From the NCBI RefSeq assembly GCF_013184745.1, contig NZ_JAATVU010000041.1:1-50350 (forward strand): a DNA stretch of 50,350 bases. The letters run 5' to 3'. Under the pieces are notes generated by a model, which saw only the letters and a program-made list of their open reading frames with translations, searched no databases and had not been told where the DNA came from. Positions 38,931 to 48,854 of the stretch are shown here, in pieces (position 1 is the stretch's first letter; every line of letters begins with the position of its first letter). This DNA is from Mangrovicoccus sp. HB161399. GTDB taxonomy: Bacteria > Pseudomonadota > Alphaproteobacteria > Rhodobacterales > Rhodobacteraceae. A program made the position numbers and the translations under genes.

Positions 38931-39761
38931 ATGTCCGCGGCAGCCCTCGGCTTCGAGACCCCGGCGCCCCTGCCGGTGGACCGGCTCCTGACCGGGAAAC
39001 CGGTGGAGGAGGCGGCCGAGCTGCTGCCGCGGATCTTCTCGCTCTGCCGCGCCTCTCAGCGGATCGCCATCCGCCTGGCGCTGGACCTGCCCGTGAGCGC
39101 AGGCGACCTAGAGGCGCTGTCCCGTGACATCGCCCGCGACCACGCGCTGCATCTGGGGGTGATCCTGCCGCGGGCGCTCGGCCTGCCGGTGCATCCCGAC
39201 CCGATGGGGCTGGCCGGCGCGCTTCAACTATTCGTCAGGAACTGTCCGGAATTCGGGGATTTCCTGGCCGGTTCCTGCCCGGTTTCCGTCATCCTGAGGG
39301 AAATTTCCCTCAGGTTTCCGGAAGGCGCCGCAGCAGCAGGGGAACTGCCCTTGCCCTCGGCGGCCGGAATGACCACCTCTGGCCGACTTGAGAATACCGT
39401 GGCTGCGCAGCACCTCTCCTCCCCGCTGATGCGCCACGTTTCCGCCCGCTACGGGCGGGGTCCGCTCTGGCGCGTGCTGGCGCGTGTGCTCGCTCTCTCC
39501 TCCCCTTTGCCTGCACATGTCCGGCCGCGTCAGGGCGTGGCCATCGTGCCCGCGTCGCGCGGGCTCTATGCCGTCGAGGCCGCCCATGAGGCCGGCCGCG
39601 TGACCCGGTTCCGGCGCTGGACGCCGACCGACCACCTGCTGGCGCCCGGCGGCATCCTGGAGCGGTCGCTTGCCACCTGTCCGCCGGGGCAGGAGCAGGT
39701 CTTGCTCGCCGTGCTCGACCCGTGCCAGCCTGTGACCCTCAAGGAGGAAATCCATGCATGA
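38931..39761 (+). CDS. hupK: Hydrogenase scaffold-like protein HupK
   Basis: A 276-residue protein of the HupK family, resembling a degenerate hydrogenase large subunit. The N-terminal part has [19 protein letters not shown], and the end reads [19 protein letters not shown], keeping the DPC of the large-subunit DPCxxC motif but only one cysteine. In other bacteria HupK is proposed to carry the iron centre before its transfer to HupL. It overlaps hypA by eight bases (39754-39761). Confidence 0.88.
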   Translation: MSAAALGFETPAPLPVDRLLTGKPVEEAAELLPRIFSLCRASQRIAIRLALDLPVSAGDLEALSRDIARDHALHLGVILPRALGLPVHPDPMGLAGALQLFVRNCPEFGDFLAGSCPVSVILREISLRFPEGAAAAGELPLPSAAGMTTSGRLENTVAAQHLSSPLMRHVSARYGRGPLWRVLARVLALSSPLPAHVRPRQGVAIVPASRGLYAVEAAHEAGRVTRFRRWTPTDHLLAPGGILERSLATCPPGQEQVLLAVLDPCQPVTLKEEIHA

Positions 39762-40094
39762 GATGTCGCTCTGCGAAGGCATCTGCAACGTGATCGAGGA
39801 ACAGGCCCGAATCCATGCGATCGGCCATGTGCGCCGCGTCCGGGTGGAACTGGGCAAGTTCGCCGGCGTCGAGAAGCCCGCGCTGGAATTCGCCTTCGAG
39901 GTGGTGATGCGCGGCACCGTCGCCGAGGGCGCGGTGCTGGAGATGATCGACCTGCCTGGCAAGGCGATGTGCTTCGACTGCATGATCGAAGTGGAGATCG
40001 CGGACCGCCTGGATCCCTGCCCGCGCTGCGGCGGGGGCAAGCTGATGCCGGTCGGCGGGGACGAAATGCGGATCAAGGATCTGGAGGTAGCCTG

Positions 40095-40095
<1 letters not shown>
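39754..40095 (+). CDS. hypA: Nickel-insertion protein HypA
   Basis: A 113-residue metallochaperone. It begins [18 protein letters not shown], where His2 and the N-terminus bind nickel, and has two zinc CxxC motifs (CFDC and CPRC) followed by [11 protein letters not shown], all standard for HypA. With HypB it delivers nickel to HupL and HupV. The start overlaps hupK and its stop overlaps the start of hypB (TGATG). Confidence 0.95.
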
Positions 40096-40903
<808 letters not shown>

Positions 40904-40907
<4 letters not shown>

Positions 40908-42370
40908 CCAGCCTGCCCACCATCCTGCTTGTCGATGACGAGGACCACGCGCTGCATTCGATGCGGATGGCGCTGGAGGACGAGTTCGACTGCTTCACCG
41001 CGCCCAACGCCGCCGAGGCGATGAAGGTGATGGAGGAGCAGTTCGTCCAGGTCATCCTCTGTGACCAGCGGATGCCGGGCCAGACCGGGGTCGAGTTCCT
41101 CTCGGAGGTGCGCGACCGCTGGCCGGACGTGATCCGCATCATCATCACCGGCTATACCGAGACCGCCGACATGATCGCCGCGATCAACGAGGCCGGGATC
41201 TACCAGATCGTCACCAAGCCCTGGCATCCCGACCAGCTGATCATGGTGGCAAAGAACGCCGCGCAGCTGTTCCGGCTGAACCGCGAGCACGAGCAGCTTT
41301 CGCTGGAAATGCGCTATCTCAGCCGCTCGGTGGAAACCAAGCTCGAGGAACAGCGCAAGGCGCTGCGCGAAGGGCTGGGCTTCGAGAAGGTGCTGCGCGG
41401 CCCGGACAGTCCGATGAACGCGGTGGTGGAGCAGGCGAGGCAATTCGCCAGCTTCGACGTTCCGGTGCTGATCGCGGGCGAGCCGGGGACCGGCAAGGCG
41501 GCACTGGCCCGTGCCATGCATTACGCCTCGCTGAGATCGGACCGGCCCTGCCACGAGATCACGCTGGTCGGCGTCGAGGACGACCTTCTGGAGCTGGAGC
41601 TGTTCGGCGCGCGCCGCGGGGCGCTGCCGGGGCTGCAGGTCAACAAGATCGGCCTGATCCAGAAGGCCGAGCGCGGGACGCTGATCCTCAACGGCGTCGA
41701 GAGCCTGAGCCCCTTGATGCAGCTGAAGCTACTGCCGGTCGCGCTCAACCAGCAGTTCCGCCCGATCGGTGCGGCGGAGATGCAGCGCTGCGACGTGCGG
41801 CTGATCGCGTGCAGCCACCGCGACCTGCGGGCCGCCGTCGGCGAGGGGGAGTTCCGCGAGGATCTGTATTACGCGCTGGCAGCGGCCTCGCTGTCGGTGC
41901 CGCCGCTCCGTTCGCGGCTGAAGGATCTGGGCATGCTGGCTCATGAGGCGCTGTTCGACGCGGCCTCGCGGCACGGCAAGATCGTGCACGGGCTGTCGGA
42001 TGACGCGCTGGCCTTCCTCGGAAACCATGACTGGCCCGGCAACCTGCGCGAGCTGGAAAACGAGATGCTGCGGATGCTGATCTTCAGCCAGGACACGGTG
42101 CTGGGTCCCGAGCTGATCTCGCGCCATATCCTGCAGGCGACGCCGTCGCGGGAGGGCTCGGATCCGTCGTTCGACCGGGTGCTGGCCGGGACCGGCACGC
42201 TGAAGGACCGGGTCGAGGAAATCGAGATGCGCATCCTGCGCGAGACGCTGACCCGGCTGAAATGGAACAAGAGCCGTGCGGCGGCCGAGCTGGGCCTGTC
42301 GCGCGTGGGCCTCAGGGCGAAGATCGAGCGCTATGGCATCCCGGAACCGAACCGGGTCGAGGAGGACTGA
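40904..42370 (+). CDS. hupR: NtrC-type response regulator HupR
   Basis: A 488-residue regulator that activates hupSL. Receiver domain at residues 1-120 with phosphoacceptor Asp54 (ILCDQRMPG) and the conserved Lys in VTKPWHPDQ; then an AAA+ domain with Walker [11 protein letters not shown]; then a Fis-type helix-turn-helix near the end ([28 protein letters not shown]). The sigma-54 contact motif GAFTGA is absent (here GALPG), and Walker B is weak (LILNGVE for LFLDEI). This agrees with R. capsulatus HupR, which works with sigma-70 polymerase and is active when unphosphorylated. It sits between hypB and hypC as in that species. Confidence 0.94.
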
Positions 42371-42373
42371 GAG

Positions 42374-42664
42374 ATGTGCCTTGGAATTCCCGGCCGGATC
42401 GTCGCGGTGACCGACGAAGCGCGACAGATGGCGATGGCCGAAGTCTCGGGCGTGCGCCGCGAGGTCAATGTCGCCTGCGTGGCGAGCGGTCCGCTGGAGA
42501 CGCTGGTGGGCCGCTGGGCGCTGATCCATGTCGGTTTTGCCATGGCGCTGATCGACGAGGACGAGGCCGCCGCGACGCTGGAGGCGCTGCGCGAGCTCGG
42601 CGAGGCGCAGGAAGCGCTGGAGGCGATGGCGGCCGGCGACGCGGCGCTGGGGGAACGCGCATGA
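42374..42664 (+). CDS. hypC: Hydrogenase chaperone HypC
   Basis: A 96-residue protein beginning MCLGIPGRIVAVTDEARQMAMAEVSGVRREVNV, with the essential Cys2 that holds iron together with HypD and passes it to the large subunit. The C-terminus is acidic and helical (EALRELGEAQEALEAMAAG). It starts four bases after the hupR stop and overlaps hypD by ATGA (42661-42664). Confidence 0.95.
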   Translation: MCLGIPGRIVAVTDEARQMAMAEVSGVRREVNVACVASGPLETLVGRWALIHVGFAMALIDEDEAAATLEALRELGEAQEALEAMAAGDAALGERA

Positions 42665-43797
42665 GATACATGGACGAATTCCGCGACCCGAAGGCGGCCA
42701 AGGCAGTTCTGGCGAAGATCGCGGAGGTCGTGGTCCAGATCGGCGCGACGGCGGAAAAGCCCCTGCACATCATGGAAATCTGCGGCGGGCACACGCATGC
42801 GATCTTCCGCTACGGGCTCGACAAGCTGACCCATCCCGGAATCGAGTTCATCCACGGCCCCGGCTGCCCGGTCTGCGTGCTGCCGCGCGCCCGGGTCGAC
42901 GACTGCATCGCCATTGCGGAACGGCCCGAGGTGATCTTCACTACCTTCGGCGACGCGATGCGGGTGCCGGGGACGGAGAAATCGCTGATCCAGGCGAAGG
43001 CGGAGGGCGCGGATATCCGCATGGTCTATTCGCCGCTCGACGCGCTGGAACTGGCGCGGAGGAACCCGGATCGCGAAGTGGTGTTCTTCGGGCTGGGCTT
43101 CGAGACCACGGCGCCTTCGACCGCGCTGTCGATACAGCAGGCGGCGCGCGAAGGGCTGGGGAATTTCTCGGTCTTCTGCAACCACATCACCGTTCCGCCG
43201 CCCCTGCGCGCCTTGCTGTCGGACCCCGACATGCTGCTCGACGGCTTCGTCGGGCCCGGCCATGTCAGCATGGTGATCGGCATCCATCCCTACGACTTCA
43301 TCGCCCATGACTTCGGCAAGCCGATCGTCGTCGCCGGGTTCGAACCCCTGGACCTGCTTCAGTCCGTGCTGATGGTGGTCGAGCAGATCCGCGACGGCCG
43401 CACCGAAGTGGAAAACCAGTATGCCCGCGTCGTGCCCGAGCATGGCAACCCGGTCAGCCTTGCGGCGATCGACGATGTCTACGAGATGCGGCCGAGCTTC
43501 GAATGGCGGGGCCTCGGCGAGATCGACGAAAGCGGGCTGCGCATCCGGGCGGCCTATCGCGGCTACGACGCCGAAGCGAAATTCGGCATCGGCTACGGTG
43601 CGGCGTCCCGCGTGGTCGAGGAGCCCGGGGGCTGTGCCTGCGGCCAGGTGATGACGGGGCGGCTGAAGCCCACGGCCTGTCCGCATTTCGGCAAGGGCTG
43701 CACGCCGGAGATGCCCTTGGGCGCGCTGATGGTGTCGAGCGAGGGCGCCTGCGCGGCCTATTACCAGTACGGAGGCGCGCGGGCGGCGGCAGAATAG
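42661..43797 (+). CDS. hypD: Hydrogenase Fe(CN)2CO assembly protein HypD
   Basis: A 378-residue Fe-S protein on which the CN and CO ligands are put onto iron. Motifs: MEICGGHTHAIFRYG, HGPGCPVCVLPRARVDD, FGLGFETTAPSTA, and the C-terminal [4Fe-4S] region CACGQVMTGRLKPTACPHFGKGCTPE with EGACAAYYQY at the end. It overlaps hypC. Its stop codon is the first base of a 24-base palindrome, and hypE begins 61 bases later, the only real gap among these hyp genes. Confidence 0.95.
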   Translation: MRYMDEFRDPKAAKAVLAKIAEVVVQIGATAEKPLHIMEICGGHTHAIFRYGLDKLTHPGIEFIHGPGCPVCVLPRARVDDCIAIAERPEVIFTTFGDAMRVPGTEKSLIQAKAEGADIRMVYSPLDALELARRNPDREVVFFGLGFETTAPSTALSIQQAAREGLGNFSVFCNHITVPPPLRALLSDPDMLLDGFVGPGHVSMVIGIHPYDFIAHDFGKPIVVAGFEPLDLLQSVLMVVEQIRDGRTEVENQYARVVPEHGNPVSLAAIDDVYEMRPSFEWRGLGEIDESGLRIRAAYRGYDAEAKFGIGYGAASRVVEEPGGCACGQVMTGRLKPTACPHFGKGCTPEMPLGALMVSSEGACAAYYQYGGARAAAE

Positions 43798-43820
43798 GGG
43801 AGGGGGCATGCCCCCTCCCC
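43797..43820. repeat. 24-base perfect palindrome between hypD and hypE
   Basis: The 12-base half GGGGAGGGGGCA is followed directly by its exact complement, so as RNA it can form a hairpin with a small GCATGC-type loop. It begins at the last base of the hypD stop codon. No T-run follows. It could attenuate or stabilise the message between hypD and hypE. Confidence 0.8.
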
Positions 43821-43858
43821 GGATCCCTCCCCCGGCCCAGCGGCAGAGGAAGAAAGCA

Positions 43859-44890
43859 ATGCCCAAGGATACAGCCTTTCTCGGCGAGCGCGTCACGCTG
43901 GCCCATGGCGGCGGCGGCAAGGCGATGCGCGACCTGATCGAGAGCGTCTTCACGTCCGTCTTCGAGCCGATGGGCATGGAGGACCAGGCGCGCCTGACCT
44001 GCGCGGCGCTGCAGGCCCCCGGCGCGCGGCTGGCCTTCACCACCGACAGTTTCGTGGTCGATCCGGTGGAATTTCCGGGCGGCGACATCGGCAGGATCGC
44101 GGTCTGCGGCACGGTGAACGACCTGGCCGTCGGCGGGGCGCAGCCCCTGTGGCTGTCCGCGGCCTTCATCATCGAGGAGGGCACGGAGATCGCGTTGCTG
44201 CGCCGGATCGTGGCTTCGATGGCGGCAGAGGCGGAGAAGGCAGGGGTGCGGATCGTCACCGGCGACACCAAGGTGGTCGGGCGCGGCTCTGCGGACAAGG
44301 TGTTCGTCACCACGTCGGGCGTCGGCGTCATCCCGCCGGGGCGCGAGCTGGCGGCGGAGCGGATCCGTCCGGGCGATGTCGCCATCGTCAACGGCGTGCT
44401 CGGCGATCACGGCGCGGCGATTCTGGCGGCGCGGGGCGAGATGATGCTGTCCGCGGATATCGTCTCGGATTGCCGGGGGCTTGGCCATCTGATGGAGGCA
44501 GTGCTGCAGGTTGCCGACGTGCGCGCGGCGCGCGACGCGACCCGGGGCGGGCTGGCCTCGGCGCTGAACGAACTGGCAGCGGCTGCCGGCGTCGGCATCG
44601 AGATCGGCGAGACCGGCCTGCCGCTGCGCCCGGAGGTGAAGGGCATGTGCGAGATCCTCGGGCTCGATCCCCTGTATCTCGCCAATGAAGGGACGCTGGT
44701 GCTGTTCGTGCCGGAGGCGCAGGCCGGGGCGGCGCTGGCCGCGATGCGCGCGACGGAAGCGGGACAGGGCGCGGCGGTCATCGGCAGTGCGGTCGAGGGC
44801 GGCCCCGGCCGGGTGACGATGCGCACCCTCTTCGGCGGCGCGCGCATCGTCGACATGCTGGTCGGCGAACAGCTGCCCCGGATCTGCTGA
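43859..44890 (+). CDS. hypE: Hydrogenase cyanide-ligand protein HypE
   Basis: A 343-residue PurM-like ATPase that dehydrates the carbamoyl group received from HypF to a thiocyanate, the source of the CN ligands. It starts with VTLAHGGGGKAMRDLIESVF, has TTDSFVVDPVEFPGGDIGRIAVCGTVNDLAVGGA and TGDTKVVGRGSADKVF, and ends LPRIC with the essential C-terminal cysteine. The ATG at 43859 has GAGGAAG upstream; an earlier ATG at 43808 lies in the palindromic region and would add unrelated residues. Confidence 0.95.
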   Translation: MPKDTAFLGERVTLAHGGGGKAMRDLIESVFTSVFEPMGMEDQARLTCAALQAPGARLAFTTDSFVVDPVEFPGGDIGRIAVCGTVNDLAVGGAQPLWLSAAFIIEEGTEIALLRRIVASMAAEAEKAGVRIVTGDTKVVGRGSADKVFVTTSGVGVIPPGRELAAERIRPGDVAIVNGVLGDHGAAILAARGEMMLSADIVSDCRGLGHLMEAVLQVADVRAARDATRGGLASALNELAAAAGVGIEIGETGLPLRPEVKGMCEILGLDPLYLANEGTLVLFVPEAQAGAALAAMRATEAGQGAAVIGSAVEGGPGRVTMRTLFGGARIVDMLVGEQLPRIC

Positions 44891-44996
44891 GGCGCCTGCC
44901 CGATCCAAAGGCATTTGCCGAAAATCCGGGCCGGAATCCGCGCCCGCGCGGTTTGGACCGCTTGTCCCGGCGGCGGAACGGGGCCATCAAAATGGA

Positions 44997-45019
44997 ACGG
45001 TCCGCGCAGACGGTCCGCG
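44997..45019. repeat. Direct repeat upstream of the glycoside hydrolase gene
   Basis: ACGGTCCGCG occurs twice (44997-45006 and 45010-45019), 13 bases apart, and a related GGACCGC is present just upstream (about 44955). The second copy ends 13 bases before the gene start, so it may be an operator or a part of the leader. No transcription factor is known for it. Confidence 0.35.
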
Positions 45020-45032
45020 GCCGGAGCAGGTG

Positions 45033-46289
45033 ATGCAGGCAATCAAGGACGAACTCGACAGGCGCGCGATCCAGATCATGCGCGACAACGACCGGGGCGG
45101 CTACACGATACCGACCCATGGTCTCTATCCCTATCAATGGAACTGGGACAGCGCCTTCGCCGCGCTCGGCTTTGCCGCCTTCGATCCGGCGCGGGCCTGG
45201 CGGGAGCTGGAGATCCTCTATTCCGGCCAGTGGATGGACGGGATGGTGCCGCATATCCTGTTCCACCGCCCCGATCCCGGCTATTTCCCCGGTCCCGATG
45301 TCTGGCAGTGCCGCGGGCCGCTGCCGTCGTCGGGGATCACCCAGCCGCCGGTGTCGCTGAGCTTCGCGCGGCGGCTCTACGAGGCGAACCCGGCGATGGG
45401 AGCGGTGCCGGTGCGGATGCTCTTCGATCCGATGCGCCGCTGGGTGCAGTGGTTCATGGCCTGGCGCCAGCACGAGGGCGCGATCTGCATCGCCCATCCC
45501 TGGGAATCCGGACGCGACAATGCCGCCGACTGGGACAAGGCGATGGCGGCGATCGACCCGCATGACGTCGGCCATTACGTGCGTCGCGACCTCGACCATG
45601 TCCATGCCGCGATGCGCCCGACCAAGGACGATTACGACCGCTATATCTGGCTGGTGCAGCGCGGCCGGCGGCTGGGCTGGCACGCGCCCAGCATGGCGGT
45701 GGACCAGCCCTTCTTCGTCGCCGATCCGACCATGACCTTCACGCTGATGCGCGGCGTGCGCGACCTGATCTGGCTGGGCGAGCAGCAGGGGCTGCCGACG
45801 GCGAGCCTGTGGAACGACCTGCAGATGCTGGAGCAGGGCGCGGAGACGCTGTGGAACCCGGAGATCGGCGCCTACGACTCGAAGAACGCGCTGGACGGCG
45901 CATTCTCCGGGACGCTGTCGAATGCGTCCTTTCTCGCCTGGTATGGCGGGATCGACCGGCCGGACCTGGCCGAGACGCTGATGCAGGTGCTGCGGCCCTT
46001 GCCCTATGGCGTGCCGAGCCTCGCGCTGCAGGACGAGCGCTTCGATCCCAAGCGGTACTGGCGCGGGCCGGTCTGGGGCGTGCTCAACATGCTGGTCGGC
46101 ATGGGGCTGGAGGATTTCGGCTATCCGCAGGGTCCGGCGCTCCGGCAGATGACCGGGCGGCTGATCGCCAGCCATGGGTTCGCCGAGTATTTCGATCCGC
46201 GCGACGGCGCGCCAGCGGGCGGCGGCTCCTTCACCTGGACTGCCGCGGTCTGGCTGGCCTGGGCCGGGGTGGACGTGCAGCTGGCCTGA
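45033..46289 (+). CDS. MGH1-type glycoside hydrolase (GH63-like)
   Basis: A 418-residue (alpha/alpha)6-barrel enzyme. The segments YPYQWNWDSAFAALGFAAFDPARAWRELEIL, MDGMVPHILFH, HPWESGRDN, PKRYWRGPVWGVLNML and GSFTWTAAVWLAWAG are typical of the mannosylglycerate/glucosylglycerate hydrolase group. Its probable role is to release sugar and glycerate from compatible solutes, or to trim similar oligosaccharides. The ATG at 45033 was preferred to the GTG at 45030 because GGAG (45023-45026) is better spaced. It has no signal peptide. It is convergent with the next gene, four bases apart. Confidence 0.82.
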   Translation: MQAIKDELDRRAIQIMRDNDRGGYTIPTHGLYPYQWNWDSAFAALGFAAFDPARAWRELEILYSGQWMDGMVPHILFHRPDPGYFPGPDVWQCRGPLPSSGITQPPVSLSFARRLYEANPAMGAVPVRMLFDPMRRWVQWFMAWRQHEGAICIAHPWESGRDNAADWDKAMAAIDPHDVGHYVRRDLDHVHAAMRPTKDDYDRYIWLVQRGRRLGWHAPSMAVDQPFFVADPTMTFTLMRGVRDLIWLGEQQGLPTASLWNDLQMLEQGAETLWNPEIGAYDSKNALDGAFSGTLSNASFLAWYGGIDRPDLAETLMQVLRPLPYGVPSLALQDERFDPKRYWRGPVWGVLNMLVGMGLEDFGYPQGPALRQMTGRLIASHGFAEYFDPRDGAPAGGGSFTWTAAVWLAWAGVDVQLA

Positions 46290-46292
46290 ACG

Positions 46293-47549
46293 TCAGGGAT
46301 CCAGGAAGCCGGCGATCCGCGCCGCCAGCCCGGCATGGTCGTTTTCCATGTGATGCCCGCCCGGCAAGGTGGCCTTTTCCAAGGTCGGGCCAGAGGCATG
46401 CGGACAGGCGCTGGCCTTGTCGGCGTCGCCATGGAGGCAGAGCACGCGGATCTGCGGCGGCAGCGCATCGAGCGCGGCGACCACGTCGGAGCTGCCGGTC
46501 TGCCTGCCGAGCCAGCCGCCGATCACGATCTCGAACCCGGTGCGTTCCTCGGGCGACAGCAGGATGACGCCGTCCAGCCGCCGGGCCAGATCGGGCGGCA
46601 GGTGGGGCAGGGCGAAGGGCAGGACGCTCGCTCCCATCGAAAAGCCGATGAGCACCACCCGGTCGCGGCCCAGCCGTCCGGCGGCCGCGCGGTCGAGCCG
46701 GGCGAGATCGGCAGCGATTCCTTCGGGGGTCTTTGCCGTCCAGAGGTATTTCAGCGACGAGATGCCCAGCACCGGCATGCCGTCCCCGGCCAGCAGGTCG
46801 GAGATCCTGTCGTCGAATCGCGCCCAGCCGCCGTCGCCGGAAAGGAATATCGCGTACCGGCTGCCGCCCTTGCCCGGCGGGGCGGGATGCAGGGTGACGG
46901 GCAGGTCGGTGGCGATGCCGCCGTTGCCGCCTGCGTCATAGGCATGGTCCATGCCCGCGAGCGCCAGATATGCGGGGATCAGCGGATCGGGATCCTGCTC
47001 TGTCGGCTCGTAGCGGCGGGTGCCGGGAATGCCGTCGCCGTAGGAGGCCGCCCCTGCCGGTCCGGCCAGATGCCAGCGCACCGGTGCCTTTGCGCCGGCT
47101 GCGGTCGCGCCGCAGCCGACGGGCGGGGCCGCGGCCAGCGTGACCAGCCCCTTGACCCGGTCGGGATGGCGCCGCGCGAGCTCGTGCGCCGACCCGGCTG
47201 CCGCGCCGAAGCCGATTACGACCGGCGCGCGCGGCAGCGCCCCGGCCTCGGACTGCCGCGCGGCGGCGGCATCGAGAATCGCTGCGAATTCCGCGCCGCA
47301 ATCGGCGCTGGTCCCGGGCGGAGGCAATTCCGCCGCAAGCACCAGCGCATGCATCCGTGCCAGCGGCGCGAGGCGGGGCAGTGCAGCCTCCGACCCGCCG
47401 GGCGGCAGCAGCACCAGCGCGGTGGACCGGGCGGGAGCGTCCTCGGACGGAAGCACCGTGAAGTCCGGCTCGGCCATCGCGGCCAGGCTCCAGAAAACGG
47501 GACACAGGAGCAGCGCGGCGCGCCGCAGCGCCGCTTTCGGATCGCGCAT
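46293..47549 (-). CDS. AcvB/VirJ-like periplasmic alpha/beta hydrolase
   Basis: A 418-residue protein with an N-terminal hydrophobic signal (RRAALLLCPVFWSLAAMA) that should place it in the periplasm. It has two alpha/beta-hydrolase-like halves; the second has FLSGDGGWARFDDRISDLLAGDGMPVLGISSLKYLW, the nucleophile motif GFSMGASVLPFAL, and a C-terminal GGHHMEND supplying the His. This is the AcvB/VirJ family; Agrobacterium AcvB is reported to hydrolyse lysyl-phosphatidylglycerol. The start at 47549 was chosen for its signal peptide and the GGAGGAGG upstream; the longer frame on this strand would overlap the divergent hydratase gene. Confidence 0.82.
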   Translation of the reverse strand: MRDPKAALRRAALLLCPVFWSLAAMAEPDFTVLPSEDAPARSTALVLLPPGGSEAALPRLAPLARMHALVLAAELPPPGTSADCGAEFAAILDAAAARQSEAGALPRAPVVIGFGAAAGSAHELARRHPDRVKGLVTLAAAPPVGCGATAAGAKAPVRWHLAGPAGAASYGDGIPGTRRYEPTEQDPDPLIPAYLALAGMDHAYDAGGNGGIATDLPVTLHPAPPGKGGSRYAIFLSGDGGWARFDDRISDLLAGDGMPVLGISSLKYLWTAKTPEGIAADLARLDRAAAGRLGRDRVVLIGFSMGASVLPFALPHLPPDLARRLDGVILLSPEERTGFEIVIGGWLGRQTGSSDVVAALDALPPQIRVLCLHGDADKASACPHASGPTLEKATLPGGHHMENDHAGLAARIAGFLDP

Positions 47550-47656
47550 CGGGGCCGGCCTCCTCCGTCCGGCCATGTCCGGATAGCGCCCAGATCCTGC
47601 CATAAGGTGAAGCCGGACGGCTCCGCGGGGCTTTCTGCCCTGCGGCGTGGCTGCAT

Positions 47657-47685
47657 TTGAATCCCGTCCCGCTTTCGGCCAATGT
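47657..47685 (+). promoter_or_regulatory. Possible promoter for the hydratase-reductase genes
   Basis: TTGAAT (47657-47662) and CAATGT (47680-47685) are 17 bases apart, in the 220-base gap between divergent genes. The -35 is good and the -10 weak. It lies 84 bases before the ATG at 47770. Confidence 0.3.
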
Positions 47686-47769
47686 CCCGCCAGAAACTGG
47701 AGATGCGCATGTTCACGGACGCAAACCGGCCGGCTACCGGCGCAGCGGGCGAGGGCCCGGGACCGGCCC

Positions 47770-48810
47770 ATGGCTGACATCATCCTGCGGGTTGACGGCG
47801 CGGCGGGGCGGATCACGCTGAACCGACCGGACAAGCTGAATGCGCTGACCCATGCCATGTGCCTCGAGATCGAACGCGCGCTCGACGACTGGAGCCGCGA
47901 CGACGGCGTGGCGCTGGTGCTGATCGATGCCGAGGGCGACAAGGCCTTCTCTGCCGGGGGCGACCTGCGCTTCATGCACGACGCGGCCAGGGCGGGCGAC
48001 TTTGCCGCCCCGCGCAATTTCTGGCGCGACGAATACCGGCTGAACCTGAAGATTGCCGAATATCCCAAGCCGGTGGTCAGCCTGATGCAGGGCTTCACCA
48101 TGGGCGGCGGCGTCGGCATTGGCTGCCATGCCTCGCACCGGGTTGTCTGCGAAACCTCGCGGCTGGCCATGCCGGAATGCTCGATCGGGCTGATCCCGGA
48201 TGTCGGCGGCACATGGCTGCTGTCCCAGGCGCCGGGCCATCTGGGCGAATTCCTGGCGCTGGCCGCCGAGCGGATGGGACCGGGCGACGCGGTCCTTGCC
48301 GGCTTTGCCGATCACTACCTGCCGCGGGAGCGCTGGCCGGACCTGGTGAAGAAGCTGTCCAAGGGCACGGTCTCGGCGGTGGCCGACCTGGCGGAGCCCG
48401 CGCCGCAGAGCAGCCTCGCCGAGGACCGTGGCTGGATCGACAGCGCCTTCGCGCTCGGCGGCACCGGCCGCATCCTGGAGGCGCTGGACGAGATGGAGTT
48501 CGACGCCCCGCGCAAGGCGGCGGCCGCGATCCGTCGCAATGCGCCGCTGTCGATGGCGGCTTCGCTGGCGATGATCCGCAACCTGCGCAGCGGCGGCGGA
48601 CTGGCCCTGGCGCTGGCCCAGGAATTCCGATTCGGCTACCGCGCGCTGACCCTCGGCGATCTGGTGGAGGGCATCCGCGCCCGCATCATCGACCGCGACG
48701 AGTCGCCGGCCTGGCGGCACGGCGCGCCGGGCGAGGTGCCGCCGGCCGATGTCGCGGAAATGCTCGCGCCGCTCGGCGAGGAAGAGCTGAAGCTGGGCCG
48801 GGTCTACTGA
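47770..48810 (+). CDS. 3-hydroxyisobutyryl-CoA hydrolase-like crotonase family protein
   Basis: A 346-residue enzyme of the enoyl-CoA hydratase superfamily. LNRPDKLNALTHAMCLEIERAL, KAFSAGGDLRFMHDAA, MQGFTMGGGVGIGCHASHRVV and RLAMPECSIGLIPDVGGTWLL follow the hydroxyisobutyryl-CoA hydrolase pattern, where the Glu and Asp of PEC-x6-PDVGG are catalytic. The length (about 350 rather than 260) also favours this over a plain hydratase. The probable role is in valine breakdown. It is followed by a ferredoxin reductase gene 44 bases later. Other CoA hydrolases or isomerases of the family are possible. Confidence 0.8.
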   Translation: MADIILRVDGAAGRITLNRPDKLNALTHAMCLEIERALDDWSRDDGVALVLIDAEGDKAFSAGGDLRFMHDAARAGDFAAPRNFWRDEYRLNLKIAEYPKPVVSLMQGFTMGGGVGIGCHASHRVVCETSRLAMPECSIGLIPDVGGTWLLSQAPGHLGEFLALAAERMGPGDAVLAGFADHYLPRERWPDLVKKLSKGTVSAVADLAEPAPQSSLAEDRGWIDSAFALGGTGRILEALDEMEFDAPRKAAAAIRRNAPLSMAASLAMIRNLRSGGGLALALAQEFRFGYRALTLGDLVEGIRARIIDRDESPAWRHGAPGEVPPADVAEMLAPLGEEELKLGRVY

Positions 48811-48854
48811 AGGAAGAAAGCGGGCAGCGGCCCGCGGAAGGAACGGAAGACGCC

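Noticed and set aside
47550-48212. N-terminal extension of the AcvB-like protein on the minus strand
   Set aside because: It would run antisense through the hydratase gene; the start at 47549 gives a signal peptide and has a ribosome binding site.
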